From contig CP102274.1 of assembly GCA_025149285.1 (NCBI GenBank), positions 826,501-890,500 on the forward strand: a stretch of 64,000 bases of DNA. Reading direction: 5' to 3'. This DNA is from Hungatella hathewayi (GTDB taxonomy: Bacteria; Bacillota; Clostridia; Lachnospirales; Lachnospiraceae). Of the stretch, positions 8,647-18,406 are shown piece by piece; the first letter of the stretch is position 1; each line of letters starts with the position of its first letter. A program made the position numbers and the translations under genes. The notes below the pieces were generated by a model. It saw only the letters and a program-made list of their open reading frames with translations. It did not search any database and had not been told where the DNA came from.

Positions 8647-9396
8647 ATGATACGTTTTATATTTGTAGCAGCTACAGTCATTCTGTTTTTGATTTTGAGT
8701 ATTCCGCTGATGCTGGTGGAGTTTCTGATCGGGAAGAAAAACCGCCATCTGCGCGATGTGCAGAGTCTGGCCGTGATCCAGTGTGTATTCCGGCTGATCC
8801 TTAGGATGGCAGGGGTGAAGATTACGGTAAAGGGAAGAGAAAATGTCCCGACAGACCAGGCGGTACTTTACGTAGGGAACCACCGCAGCTATTTTGATAT
8901 CCTGGTGGGCTATGTGACGGTTCCGTCCCTGACCGGTTTTGTGGCTAAAAAGGAGATGGAGAAGATTCCGCTGCTTTCATCCTGGATGAAGCTGGTCAAC
9001 TGCCTTTTTCTCGACCGTGTGAATTTAAAGGAAGGCTTAAAGACCATCCTTGCAGGGATCGAGCAGGTGAAACGCGGCGTCTCCGTATGGATTTTCCCGG
9101 AGGGAACGAGAAATAAAAATGACAATCCGCTGGATTTGCTGCCATTTAAAGAGGGCAGCTTAAAGATTGCAGAAAAGAGCGGCTGTTACGTGGTGCCGGT
9201 GGCGCTGACCGGAACCGCAGAAGTTTTTGAACAGCATTTTCCGAAGATTAAACCGTCCCATGTGACCATCACCTTTGGAGAACCGTTCCACACAAAGGAA
9301 CTTCCGCCGGAAGTGAAAAAATTCCCGGGCGCCTATACAGAAGAACAGATAAAGGCCATGCTTACGCTTCAGCTGGCAGAAGGACAGGATTTATGA
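8647..9396 (+). CDS. plsC: 1-acyl-sn-glycerol-3-phosphate acyltransferase
   Basis: Transfers a fatty acyl group to lysophosphatidic acid to make phosphatidic acid, at the inner face of the membrane. The 249-residue protein has an N-terminal membrane helix (about 2-26), the acyltransferase HX4D motif in NHRSYFDILV (about residue 78) and the FPEGTRNKND motif (about 157). Length and motif spacing fit PlsC. Start supported by an AGGGG site. The stop overlaps the start of pheA by four bases (ATGA), so the two are translationally coupled although their pathways differ. Confidence 0.93.
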   Translation: MIRFIFVAATVILFLILSIPLMLVEFLIGKKNRHLRDVQSLAVIQCVFRLILRMAGVKITVKGRENVPTDQAVLYVGNHRSYFDILVGYVTVPSLTGFVAKKEMEKIPLLSSWMKLVNCLFLDRVNLKEGLKTILAGIEQVKRGVSVWIFPEGTRNKNDNPLDLLPFKEGSLKIAEKSGCYVVPVALTGTAEVFEQHFPKIKPSHVTITFGEPFHTKELPPEVKKFPGAYTEEQIKAMLTLQLAEGQDL

Positions 9397-10529
9397 GTAC
9401 ATTCGATTTACAGGAAATCAGAAAACAACTGGATAAGATCGACAGGGAAATCGTGACCCTGTTTGAAGAACGCATGCGTTTATGCGGCGATGTGGCGGAA
9501 TATAAGATTGAAAACGGCAGACCGGTCTATGACGGAGATCGGGAGAGACAGAAGCTGGAGTCTGTGAAGGCCATGACGGACGACAGCTTCCAGAAGCAGG
9601 CCGTGGAAGAACTGTTCAGCCAGATGATGACGATCAGCCGTCGGTTTCAGTATAAGCTGATGGCGGAACACGGACTGACCGCCAGGATGGATTTTCAGGC
9701 CGTGAAGGGACTTCCCATGAAGGGGGTACGCGTGGTCTACCAGGGCGTGGAAGGGGCGTACAGCCATGAAGCTACACTTCAGTACTTTGGAGATGACGTG
9801 GATGCTTACCACGTGCAGTTCTGGGAGGACGCCATGAAGGAAGTCGAGGCGGGCCGGGCCGATTACGCGGTTCTTCCCATTGAGAATTCCTCGGCTGGAG
9901 CGGTCAGCGATAATTACGATCTGCTGATCAAGTACCATAATTATATTGTCGCGGAGACCTTCATTCCGGTCAGCCACGCACTGCTGGGACTTCCGGATGC
10001 GGAACTTTCGGATATCACCACCGTATTTTCCCACCCCCAGGCGCTGATGCAGTCTTCCCGGTACTTAAACTCCCACCGGGAATGGACGCAGTACAGTGTG
10101 GAGAACACCGCGGCATCGGCAAAGAAAGTCTTAAACGACGGGAAAAAGAATCAGGCGGCAGTGGCCAGCGAGACGGCCGGCCGGCTGTACGGCTTAAAGG
10201 TGCTGGAACCTTCCATCAACTTTAATAAAGACAATACCACCCGGTTCATCATACTGTCCAGAGAACCCATATACCGGGAGGACGCGTCAAAGGTAAGCAT
10301 CAGCTTTGAACTTCCTCATACCAGCGGCTCCCTGTACAATATGCTGAGCAATTTTATCTACAATAACGTCAACATGCGCATGATCGAATCGAGGCCCATT
10401 CCGGGAAGAAACTGGGAATACCGGTTCTTCGTCGACATCGAGGGGAACTTAGGCGACGCGCAGATTCAGAATGCGTTAAAGGGGATTGAAGAAGAAGCGT
10501 CCAACATGAGAATTTTAGGCAATTATTAA
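9393..10529 (+). CDS. pheA: Bifunctional chorismate mutase / prephenate dehydratase
   Basis: Makes phenylpyruvate from chorismate via prephenate, the committed route to phenylalanine. Domains: chorismate mutase type II about 1-90 (IRKQLDKIDREIVTLFEER); prephenate dehydratase about 110-290, with YQGVEGAYSHEATLQYFG and the active-site TRF motif (NTTRFIIL); C-terminal ACT domain about 298-378 with the ESRP motif used for phenylalanine feedback binding. At 378 residues it matches full-length P-proteins. Begins inside the last codons of plsC. A GC-rich hairpin follows the stop. Confidence 0.95.
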   Translation: MSTFDLQEIRKQLDKIDREIVTLFEERMRLCGDVAEYKIENGRPVYDGDRERQKLESVKAMTDDSFQKQAVEELFSQMMTISRRFQYKLMAEHGLTARMDFQAVKGLPMKGVRVVYQGVEGAYSHEATLQYFGDDVDAYHVQFWEDAMKEVEAGRADYAVLPIENSSAGAVSDNYDLLIKYHNYIVAETFIPVSHALLGLPDAELSDITTVFSHPQALMQSSRYLNSHREWTQYSVENTAASAKKVLNDGKKNQAAVASETAGRLYGLKVLEPSINFNKDNTTRFIILSREPIYREDASKVSISFELPHTSGSLYNMLSNFIYNNVNMRMIESRPIPGRNWEYRFFVDIEGNLGDAQIQNALKGIEEEASNMRILGNY

Positions 10530-10541
10530 GGGATGAAGAAC

Positions 10542-10568
10542 GGTCAGGCGGCCGCAGGCTGCCTGGCC
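10542..10568 (+). other. GC-rich hairpin between pheA and the DUF815 gene
   Basis: GGTCAGGC and GCCTGGCC form outer arms with GGCC/GGC inside. It is not followed by a T-run, so it is at best a weak or Rho-assisted terminator, or a processing or stability element. Confidence 0.45.
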
Positions 10569-10593
10569 ATTTCGAAAAATAAGGGAGGAACAT

Positions 10594-11898
10594 ATGAAAT
10601 CGCAGGAACTCATTATCTACCGAAATCTGCAGCACCGGGAACTGTTTGATCACGTTTCCACACTTCTGGCCGTCGGGCCGGACGACAAGCCGGGAACAAT
10701 GCCGGATTCCTATGCCTGTGCCAGCCAGTTGATCGACATGGCGGTGACTTACGGCTTTGAGGGGAATCTCTGGCATTGTTTTTTAGCATTCTGCCTTGCC
10801 AATAACGAAAATGTATACAGCACCTCATGTGAGATTGTGGGCCATATCGAAGGTTCTTTAAATGAACTGGCCGCCCATGACTTCAACGTGATCAAGGAAC
10901 TGTTTGATTACGATATCCGCACACTGGACGGAGGAAACGGCCGGACAGGCGGTATCTGGTCCGCTCTTTCAGACTATCATGCGGCCAACGGAAACAGCCG
11001 CGTGTTTAATAAGAGAATCCGGGATCAGATCGTTGCTCTGGCCGTGGAACTGGAGCAGGCCGTGGACGTGGAGGCCTTCGGAAGGGCTGTGACGGAATTT
11101 TACCGCCGGTTCGGCGTCGGTAAGTTTGGGCTTAACAAGGCATTCCGAATCGAGGAGATCGATCACGAGGTCCACATTAATCCCATTCCCAACGTGGAAC
11201 ATATCTATCTGGACGACATCATTGGCTATGAGCTTCAGAAGAAGAAGCTGATCGAGAACACGGAGGCGTTTATCCAGGGAAGAGCCGCCAATAACGTGCT
11301 GCTGTTCGGCGACAGCGGAACGGGCAAGTCTTCCAGCATCAAGGCTATTTTAAATGAGTACTACGACCAGGGGCTGCGCATCATCGAGGTATACAAGCAC
11401 CAGTTTAAGAGTCTCTCTGAAGTACAGGAGCAGGTGAAGGACAGAAATTACAAGTTCATCATCTATATGGACGATTTGTCCTTTGAAGACTCTGAGCTGG
11501 AATACAAATATTTAAAGGCCATCATCGAAGGCGGACTCGGAAAGAAGCCGGGCAACGTACTGATCTATGCCACCTCCAACCGGCGCCATTTAATCCGTGA
11601 GAAGTTCAGTGATAAGAGAGAACTGGATGATGAATTACATAATAACGACACCGTGCAGGAGAAGCTGTCGCTGGTAGCCAGATTTGGCGTGACCATTTAC
11701 TTTGGTTCGCCGGATAAGAAGCAGTTCCAGAACATTGTGCGGGAGCTGGCGGAGCGGTATCATGTAAATATGCCTTTGGAGGAGCTTTACGCGGAGGCAA
11801 ATAAGTGGGAACTGAGCCACGGAGGACTGTCCGGAAGGACTGCCAGCCAGTTTATCACTCACCTGATGGGGACACGGGAAGATTTTACAAAAATTTGA
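10594..11898 (+). CDS. DUF815-family AAA ATPase
   Basis: Cytoplasmic ATPase of the DUF815 family, function unknown. The 434-residue protein has an N-terminal region of about 200 residues without known motifs, then an AAA core with Walker A GDSGTGKSSSIKAIL (about residues 233-247), Walker B FIIYMDDLSFE (about 289-299) and a following sensor region (LIYATSNRRHLIRE). Such proteins are related to clamp-loader/replication-type AAA proteins by fold only. Start supported by GGGAGG. The exopolyphosphatase/polyphosphate kinase pair follows 70 bases later. Confidence 0.88.
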   Translation: MKSQELIIYRNLQHRELFDHVSTLLAVGPDDKPGTMPDSYACASQLIDMAVTYGFEGNLWHCFLAFCLANNENVYSTSCEIVGHIEGSLNELAAHDFNVIKELFDYDIRTLDGGNGRTGGIWSALSDYHAANGNSRVFNKRIRDQIVALAVELEQAVDVEAFGRAVTEFYRRFGVGKFGLNKAFRIEEIDHEVHINPIPNVEHIYLDDIIGYELQKKKLIENTEAFIQGRAANNVLLFGDSGTGKSSSIKAILNEYYDQGLRIIEVYKHQFKSLSEVQEQVKDRNYKFIIYMDDLSFEDSELEYKYLKAIIEGGLGKKPGNVLIYATSNRRHLIREKFSDKRELDDELHNNDTVQEKLSLVARFGVTIYFGSPDKKQFQNIVRELAERYHVNMPLEELYAEANKWELSHGGLSGRTASQFITHLMGTREDFTKI

Positions 11899-11968
11899 CA
11901 CATGTCCTTACAAAAGGATAGTATAATGGAAAGGATGTTGCCCGTACTGGGCGGTAAGGAGGACAAGT

Positions 11969-13537
11969 ATGGCAATTAAACTGTTTGCAGCCATCGACGT
12001 GGGTTCGTTTGAACTGGAACTCGGTATCTATGAGGTTTCGCCCAAATACGGAATCCGCCGGGTAGATCATGTGCGCCACGTCATCGCCCTTGGAAAGGAT
12101 ACCTATAAAAACGGAAAAATAAGCTACGAACTGGTTGAGGAGATGTGCGGCGTCTTGCAGCAGTTTGCGGAGATTATGGAGTCCTATAAGATTTCAGAGT
12201 ACCGCGCCTATGCCACCAGCGCCATGCGCGAGGCACGCAACAATCAGATCGTACTGGATCAGATCCGGGTTCGGACAGGAATTGAGGTACAGATCATCAG
12301 CAACTCCGAACAGCGTTTTATCAGCTATAAGGCCATTGCCTCCAAGGATGCGGAATTTAATAAGACGATACAGAAAGGGACTGCCATTGTGGATGTAGGC
12401 TTTGGCAGCATGCAGATATCCCTGTTTGACAAGGATGCGTTGATTTCCACCCAGAACCTTCTCCTGGGGGTTTTAAGGATCAGGGAGATGATGTCCAACA
12501 TGCAGGCAGACATCCGGATGGAGAATACCCTGATCGAAGAACTGGTAGACAACGAGCTTATGACCTTTAAAAAGATGTATCTGAAGGATCGGGAGATCAA
12601 GAATTTAATCGGGATCGGCGAATGCATCCTCTATCTGTCCAGGGGAAGCGGAACGGGTAAGCCTGTGGACCGGGTGACAGCCGAAGATTTCAAGGCATTT
12701 TACGAAAAGCTGGTGGATATGCCTCTCTACCAGATCGAGGAGCGGTTCGGTGTCAACAGCGACTATGCGGCCCTCTTAATGCCGGCCGCCATCATTTACC
12801 GGAGAGTTCTGGAACTGACCGGCGCCGAGATGTTCTGGATTCCCGGAATCCGTCTCTGTGACGGCATTGCGGCGGAGTACGCGGAGGAGACCAGGGCGGT
12901 AAAATTCAGCCACGATTTTACCGAGGATATCCTTGCCGCATCCCGCAACATGGCAAAGCGCTACAAATGCCACGCCTCCCATACGGCGGACATGGAGAAG
13001 CACGTACTCGATATTTTCGACAGCATGAAGCGGTATCACGGCATGGGAAAGAGAGAGCGTCTCCTGCTGCAGATTTCCGCCATTATCCACTCCTGCGGCA
13101 AGTTTATCGGGATGAAATATACGGGTGAGTCGGGATACAATATCATTATGTCGACGGAGATCATCGGTTTATCCCATATGGAGCGCGAGATCATTGCCAA
13201 TGTGGTGCGGTATAACAGCATTGATTTCGATTACAACGAGGTTATATTTAATGAAGACCTGTTCCGTGATACAAAGGGGGAGCTGACCCATAATGACGTG
13301 ACCATACTGATTGCCAAGCTGACGGCGATTCTGAGGCTGGCCAACGCCATGGACCGGAGCCATAAGCAGAAACTCCACGACTGCCGCTTAAATGTCAAGG
13401 AGGGCCAGCTGCTTGTGACTACAACGTATGGGGGAGACATGACCCTTGAGGCGGTGGCGTTTGCCCAGAAAGCGGATTTCTTTGAGGAGATCTTCGGAAT
13501 CCGGCCTGTATTAAAACAGAAGAGGAGGTTATCCTGA
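11969..13537 (+). CDS. ppx: Ppx/GppA-family exopolyphosphatase
   Basis: Predicted to degrade polyphosphate (or hydrolyse pppGpp) from the chain end. N-terminal actin/hexokinase-like domain about 1-300 begins with the phosphate loop AIDVGSFELELGIYE and contains a second loop TAIVDVGFGSMQISLF; the C-terminal third (about 320-500) is helical, like the HD-type domain of long Ppx proteins. Length 522 residues is typical of the long form. Its stop shares one base with the polyphosphate kinase start, so the making and breaking enzymes of polyphosphate are coupled. Start supported by AAGGAGG. GppA activity cannot be excluded. Confidence 0.88.
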   Translation: MAIKLFAAIDVGSFELELGIYEVSPKYGIRRVDHVRHVIALGKDTYKNGKISYELVEEMCGVLQQFAEIMESYKISEYRAYATSAMREARNNQIVLDQIRVRTGIEVQIISNSEQRFISYKAIASKDAEFNKTIQKGTAIVDVGFGSMQISLFDKDALISTQNLLLGVLRIREMMSNMQADIRMENTLIEELVDNELMTFKKMYLKDREIKNLIGIGECILYLSRGSGTGKPVDRVTAEDFKAFYEKLVDMPLYQIEERFGVNSDYAALLMPAAIIYRRVLELTGAEMFWIPGIRLCDGIAAEYAEETRAVKFSHDFTEDILAASRNMAKRYKCHASHTADMEKHVLDIFDSMKRYHGMGKRERLLLQISAIIHSCGKFIGMKYTGESGYNIIMSTEIIGLSHMEREIIANVVRYNSIDFDYNEVIFNEDLFRDTKGELTHNDVTILIAKLTAILRLANAMDRSHKQKLHDCRLNVKEGQLLVTTTYGGDMTLEAVAFAQKADFFEEIFGIRPVLKQKRRLS

Positions 13538-15672
13538 TGGCAGATATTGATGAAAGATTTTACAATCCAGACAATTATGTAAACCGTGAACTGAGCTGGC
13601 TGGAGTTCAACTACCGGGTGCTGAGCGAGGCCAGGGATAAGAACCTGCCTCTGTTTGAAAGGCTGAAATTCTTAAGCATCACCTCATCAAACCTGGATGA
13701 GTTCTTCATGGTCCGCGTTGCCTCCTTAAAGGACATGGTTCACGCAAAATATACGAAGCCGGATATCGCCGGCCTAAAGCCCTCCGAGCAGCTGGAGAAG
13801 ATTGGCGTAAAGACGCACGAGATGGTGGCCATGCAGTATTCCACCTACAACCGCTCCATCCTCCCTGCCCTAAAGCAGAATGGCCTGTGCGTGGTCACAA
13901 GCCATGTTGATTTAAATGCAGAGCAGGGCGCTTATGTAGATGAGTATTTCCGGGAAAATGTATATCCCGTTCTGACTCCCATGGCGGTGGATTCTTCCCG
14001 GCCGTTTCCGTTAATCCGGAATAAGACGTTAAACATCGCGGCGCTTCTGCAGAAGAAGAGCGGGGAAGAGGATTTAGAGTTTGCAATGGTTCAGGTTCCC
14101 AGCGTACTGCCGAGAATTGTGGAGATTCCGGCCGGCAGGAAGTCCGGGCGGTCCGTGATTCTGCTGGAAGAGATTATTGAGCGGAATATCGGTTCCATGT
14201 TCTTAAATTATAATGTGATTGCCTACAGCCCCTTCCGTATCATGAGAAACGCGGATTTAACCATCGATGAAGAAGAAGCGGTAGACTTACTGGAAGAGAT
14301 CCAGAAACAGTTAAAGAAGCGTCAGTGGGGCGAGGCCATCCGTCTGGAAATCGATGAAAAGATGGACAAAAGCCTGCTGAAGATCTTAAAGAGAGAGCTT
14401 TCCATCAGCTCCGGCGATATCTATGAGATTGGAGGACCTCTCGATCTGACATTCTTAATGAAGATGTACGGGCTTGAAGGCTTCGAGCATTTAAAAGCCC
14501 CGAAGTACATTCCGCAGCGGGTTCCGGCGCTGATGAATGAGGACGACATCTTCACCAATATACGAAAAGGCGATATCCTGCTTCACCATCCGTATGAGAC
14601 CTTTGCCCCTGTGGTCAACTTCGTAAAGAGCGCGGCCAAGGATCCGGATGTACTGGCCATAAAACAGACGCTTTACCGCGTCAGCGGCAATTCCCCGATC
14701 ATCGCGGCCCTGGCGGAGGCGGCTGACAACGGGAAACAGGTCTCTGTTCTGGTGGAGTTAAAGGCGCGATTCGATGAGGAAAACAACATCAACTGGGCGA
14801 AGAAGCTGGAGAAAGCAGGCTGTCACGTTATTTACGGTCTGGTAGGGTTAAAGACTCACAGCAAGATCACTCTGGTGGTGCGCCGGGAGGAAGACGGAAT
14901 CCGCCGCTACGTGCATCTGGGAACCGGTAACTACAACGATTCCACCGCAAAGCTCTATACGGACTTGGGACTCATGACGTGTAACCCGCAGATCGGCGAG
15001 GATGCCACCGCGGTGTTCAACATGCTGTCCGGTTACTCTGAGCCGCTGCACTGGAATAAGCTGGTGGTGGCTCCGATCTGGCTGAGAAACAGATTCTTAA
15101 AGATGATCCGCCGGGAGACACAGAACGCCTTAAAAAAGAAACCGGCGCATATCATGGCAAAGATGAACTCCCTCTGCGACAAGGAGATCATAGCCGCGTT
15201 ATACGAGGCATCCTGCGCCGGAGTAAAGATTGAGATGGTAATCCGCGGCATCTGCTGCTTAAAGGCAGGTATTCCCAATTTAAGTGAGAATATCGAGGTA
15301 CATTCCATTGTCGGTAACTTCCTGGAGCATGCCCGCGTGTTCTATTTTGAGAATGACGGGAGCCCGGAGGTATATATGGGAAGCGCTGACTGGATGCCGA
15401 GAAACTTAGATAAGCGTGTAGAGATCATGTTTCCGGTAGAAGAGGAGTCCTTAAGGGAACAGGTGATGCATGTCTTAAAGGTTCAGCTGGAGGACAATGT
15501 GAAGGCTCATATTCTGAAGCCGGACGGAACCTATGAGAAGCCGGATAAACGCGGAAAAGTGCTGGTGAGCAGCCAGGAACAGTTCTGTGAGGAGGCGATT
15601 AATAACGTGGAAGCAGAACTGGGAAAGATGGATCCGGTGAGCAACCGGGTGTTTGTTCCGGTGAACAGTTAG
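13537..15672 (+). CDS. ppk1: Polyphosphate kinase 1
   Basis: Builds long-chain polyphosphate from ATP, reversibly. The 711-residue protein has the PPK N-terminal domain (NRELSWLEFNYRVL near residue 17), middle domain, and two phospholipase-D-like catalytic domains. The catalytic histidine lies in RYVHLGTGNYNDSTAKLYTD, and the second domain shows EIMFPVEEE. ATP-binding features such as DSSRPFPLIRNKTLN are present. It directly overlaps the exopolyphosphatase gene and ends before a strong terminator. Family assignment is secure. Confidence 0.96.
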   Translation: MADIDERFYNPDNYVNRELSWLEFNYRVLSEARDKNLPLFERLKFLSITSSNLDEFFMVRVASLKDMVHAKYTKPDIAGLKPSEQLEKIGVKTHEMVAMQYSTYNRSILPALKQNGLCVVTSHVDLNAEQGAYVDEYFRENVYPVLTPMAVDSSRPFPLIRNKTLNIAALLQKKSGEEDLEFAMVQVPSVLPRIVEIPAGRKSGRSVILLEEIIERNIGSMFLNYNVIAYSPFRIMRNADLTIDEEEAVDLLEEIQKQLKKRQWGEAIRLEIDEKMDKSLLKILKRELSISSGDIYEIGGPLDLTFLMKMYGLEGFEHLKAPKYIPQRVPALMNEDDIFTNIRKGDILLHHPYETFAPVVNFVKSAAKDPDVLAIKQTLYRVSGNSPIIAALAEAADNGKQVSVLVELKARFDEENNINWAKKLEKAGCHVIYGLVGLKTHSKITLVVRREEDGIRRYVHLGTGNYNDSTAKLYTDLGLMTCNPQIGEDATAVFNMLSGYSEPLHWNKLVVAPIWLRNRFLKMIRRETQNALKKKPAHIMAKMNSLCDKEIIAALYEASCAGVKIEMVIRGICCLKAGIPNLSENIEVHSIVGNFLEHARVFYFENDGSPEVYMGSADWMPRNLDKRVEIMFPVEEESLREQVMHVLKVQLEDNVKAHILKPDGTYEKPDKRGKVLVSSQEQFCEEAINNVEAELGKMDPVSNRVFVPVNS

Positions 15673-15737
15673 AGGGATGTGCTGTGAGAGAAAAGCAGTA
15701 GCGCAGGACGTTTTTTGAAATGAGAATATGGTAACAG

Positions 15738-15774
15738 GGCGGTTCATCTCTGATGGGGTGAGCCGTCTTTTTTT
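15738..15774 (+). terminator. Intrinsic terminator after ppk1
   Basis: An 11-base stem (GGCGGTTCATC with GGTGAGCCGTC, counting G-U pairs) is followed by TTTTTTT. It ends the ppx-ppk1 unit. Confidence 0.85.
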
Positions 15775-15875
15775 GAGCCGGGAGAGGGCGGAGAAATTTG
15801 TGTTGAATGTAGAGAAATATTAGGAAAAAAGTAAAGATATTGAGGGGGTAAAATGATAGAATAAGTTTATGGTGA

Positions 15876-16964
15876 ATGAGTAACGGGAAAGGCGGTGTCG
15901 GCGCTGTGACAGCGGTATATGCTCTTGTTCATATGGCAGTGGATTTATCCTGTGCTTTTCTGGTTTTTGCATATGTGTCAGGGGGAGAGCGGTGGTATCT
16001 TTGGCTGCTGATTTATAATTTCTGCGCATTTGCCCTGCAGATGCCGATTGGTGCAGCTGCGGACCGGTTGGACCGCAACAGCTGCGTGGCGGCGGGAGGC
16101 TGTGCCGGCGTGCTGGCGGGGCTTCTGCTTGGAAGCGTGGGATTTCCGGCTGCTGCTGCCGTTGCAGCTGGTATTGGGAACGCCTGCTTTCATGTGGGAG
16201 GAGGGATCGACATTCTGAACCGAAGCGGGGGGAACGCGGCGCCTCTGGGGATTTTTGTGGCTCCCGGTGCTCTGGGAATTTTTCTGGGAACCATGCTTGG
16301 CCGGGCAGGAAAGGGGCCGGAGGTCTGGCTTGGAGGGCTTCTGATCCTGTCTGCGGCTGCGATCCGTTTGATGGCGGGAAGAGAGAGGCTGTGGACCTCA
16401 TCCGGGAATGCACCGGTTTCCTTTGCGGTGCAGTCGGACAAAACGGTGCCGGCTGCCGCCTGTTTTCTGGCGGCTGTGATTCTTCGGTCGTATTCCGGTA
16501 TGGTGCAGAACTTTCCGTGGAAAGAGACGCTGGCGGGAAGCGGTTTTATTCTGGCAGGAGCAGTAGTACTGGGAAAGATGGCAGGTGGTGTTTTGGCGGA
16601 TAAGACAGGAGTTTGGAGGACTGCGTTCTGCTCTATGTGCGCGGCTGCGGTGGGATTTCTCTGTCTGGTTTACCCGGCCGCGGGTATTCTGGCGGTATTT
16701 TGCTGGAATATGTCCATGCCGCTGACACTTTGGGCCGTCGCGGAGGCGTTTCCGGGAGCGAAGGGCTTTGGCTTCGGTCTGCTGACTTTCGGCCTGTTTG
16801 TGGGCTTCTGTCCGGCCTGGCTTGGCGGAAGCAGCGTCGGTTTCGCGGCTCAGTCCGGCATCCGGCAGCTGGCCGGAGCTGCCTCTTCGCCCGTCGGCCT
16901 GGCTCTGATGGCAGTGCTGTCCCTTTTGCTGCTGGACTGGGGACTTAAGCAGGTGGTGAAATGA
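15876..16964 (+). CDS. MFS-like multi-pass membrane transporter
   Basis: A 362-residue hydrophobic protein with about ten to eleven membrane segments, resembling a shortened major facilitator protein. A short basic/acidic loop (AAADRLDRN, about residues 60-68) after the second helix fits the MFS loop 2-3 motif, and a similar GGVLADKTG follows in the second half. The substrate is unknown. The ATG has no good ribosome binding site; a GTG at 15906, preceded by AAAGG, is an alternative start that would drop ten residues before the first helix. The stop overlaps the next gene by four bases. Confidence 0.7.
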   Translation: MSNGKGGVGAVTAVYALVHMAVDLSCAFLVFAYVSGGERWYLWLLIYNFCAFALQMPIGAAADRLDRNSCVAAGGCAGVLAGLLLGSVGFPAAAAVAAGIGNACFHVGGGIDILNRSGGNAAPLGIFVAPGALGIFLGTMLGRAGKGPEVWLGGLLILSAAAIRLMAGRERLWTSSGNAPVSFAVQSDKTVPAAACFLAAVILRSYSGMVQNFPWKETLAGSGFILAGAVVLGKMAGGVLADKTGVWRTAFCSMCAAAVGFLCLVYPAAGILAVFCWNMSMPLTLWAVAEAFPGAKGFGFGLLTFGLFVGFCPAWLGGSSVGFAAQSGIRQLAGAASSPVGLALMAVLSLLLLDWGLKQVVK

Positions 16965-17308
16965 TGGGGCTGTGGCTGGTGCCCGTTCTGCTGGTGTCGC
17001 TGGGACTTACCATTGCTTTGGAGGAAGCCTTCGGCTGGCTTGCCGGTGTGCGGGACTGGTGGAATCGTCTGCTGATTGTACTGGTCAATATTCTGACGAA
17101 TCCGGCGGTGGTATTTCTTTACTACGTGAATGATCTGTATCTGGGCTGGAATCCCATGATCGTTACTGTGGCTCTGGAAGCAGCGGCAGCTGCAGTGGAA
17201 GCCGTATGCTATAGATCGGCAGGGAAAATACGCCGCCCCTGGCTTTTTTCGATCGGCGCGAACCTGTTTTCTGTTACGCTGGGGGCGGTGGTGACAAAAT
17301 GCTTTTGA
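16961..17308 (+). CDS. Small membrane protein of unknown function
   Basis: 115 residues with about three to four membrane segments (about 5-25, 35-57, 66-85, 95-112). It begins within the stop of the MFS-like gene (ATGA), so the two are coupled and may work together. No motif was recognised. Coding status rests on the overlap, clean frame and hydrophobic pattern. Confidence 0.65.
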   Translation: MMGLWLVPVLLVSLGLTIALEEAFGWLAGVRDWWNRLLIVLVNILTNPAVVFLYYVNDLYLGWNPMIVTVALEAAAAAVEAVCYRSAGKIRRPWLFSIGANLFSVTLGAVVTKCF

Positions 17309-17380
17309 AGCTTGCGGCGGTTTCTATTGAACGGTTTGACTGAATCTGCCATCATAAATAAACAGGGAGGAGAGAACAGA

Positions 17381-18301
17381 ATGAAAGAAATGAATCAGAA
17401 AGGAGTCAGCAGAGGCCCGGCAATGAATGTAAAACGTATCCTGGCTGCTTCCGTATTTATCCTGGTCCTGGCGTCCTTTCTTCTGGTGCCGGGAAGAAGA
17501 GCATCAGCCGATGTGATCTGGACGCCGGATGATACGTTTTATGAGAAACATTATGAAGACTGTAAGTATATAGGACGCCGTTACTACGCCAATGGTGCAG
17601 ACGGATATGTCACAGTTGTGGAAAGCCCTCTGCGCAGAAACGTGATCGATTTTATAGCCAACGGCCCAGTCTTATTCGTTTACATAACTTACGACAAAGG
17701 GAATTCCGGGACCTGGGGACTGGTCCAGTACGTTCTGGATGAGGAAGGAAAGCCGAAAACGGATGGTAACTGGGAAGAAGAGGCCGCCGTGGGCTGGATT
17801 AAGATGGAAGAGCTGGTGAATGTATACGATGGCATCAGCTTTTCCGAAGAGCACGGGGCGGAGATTCAGGAGACGGATGAGAGTACGGCTCCCAGAGTAA
17901 TTATGCCGGATACGGGAGTCATCTGCCTGTGGGAATATCCCGGCTCGGATATTTCTTATGGAAAACTGGAATCACTGGAGAGTGAGATATCTATCGACCG
18001 GACGTATCGTGATCCCGGCGGAGATCTCTGGGGGCACTCGGGTTACTATTTCGGCCACAGGGACTTCTGGATTAACTTAAGCAGTCCGGACGAGACGAAT
18101 CCGAAGTTAGAACCAAAGGCGGCGCCGGAACTGATCCCGCCTGCAGACAGTAAAACGCTGGAAAGTCTTCCGAAGACAGGAAGATCCGGCCTGGGACTGC
18201 CCCTTGCCATGGCCGGATTAATTATTTTGACAATTGTCCTGACCGTGTTTGCAATACGGTTTATGGCAGTGAAAAAGAGGGGAGAAGAAATAACGGAGTA
18301 G
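17381..18301 (+). CDS. Secreted protein with LPxTG-type cell-wall sorting signal
   Basis: Predicted surface protein of 306 residues. It has an N-terminal signal (about residues 10-40, cut near RASA), an extracellular domain with aromatic and acidic residues, and a C-terminal sorting signal: LPKTG at about 263, a hydrophobic helix, then VKKRGEEITE. Sortase would link it to the wall. The start with GGGAGGAG upstream is chosen over an in-frame TTG 69 bases earlier. The two-component system and ABC module follow after 105 bases, so it may supply or sense an envelope signal, an inference from position only. The external domain was not recognised beyond a weak resemblance to SH3-like wall proteins. 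Confidence 0.82.
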   Translation: MKEMNQKGVSRGPAMNVKRILAASVFILVLASFLLVPGRRASADVIWTPDDTFYEKHYEDCKYIGRRYYANGADGYVTVVESPLRRNVIDFIANGPVLFVYITYDKGNSGTWGLVQYVLDEEGKPKTDGNWEEEAAVGWIKMEELVNVYDGISFSEEHGAEIQETDESTAPRVIMPDTGVICLWEYPGSDISYGKLESLESEISIDRTYRDPGGDLWGHSGYYFGHRDFWINLSSPDETNPKLEPKAAPELIPPADSKTLESLPKTGRSGLGLPLAMAGLIILTIVLTVFAIRFMAVKKRGEEITE

Positions 18302-18406
18302 GAAATATCATGGTAATTTTGTAAGAAAATAGTAAAGCAAAGAACCCTTTCTTGTGGTAGAATGGAAACAGACTAAAGCTGAAATAACACAAGGGAGGTA
18401 TTTTTC

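Noticed and set aside
11895..11927. TTGACA and TATAAT upstream of ppx
   Set aside because: Spacing of 21 bases is too long for a normal promoter; may be chance, as TTGACA overlaps the stop codon of the previous gene.
15820..16413. Long open frame antisense to the MFS-like gene
   Set aside because: Shadow of a GC-rich membrane-protein gene; low-complexity proline/arginine-rich translation and no ribosome binding site.
17312..17380. Longer start for the LPxTG protein
   Set aside because: TTG without ribosome binding site; the ATG at 17381 has GGGAGGAG and a normal signal peptide.
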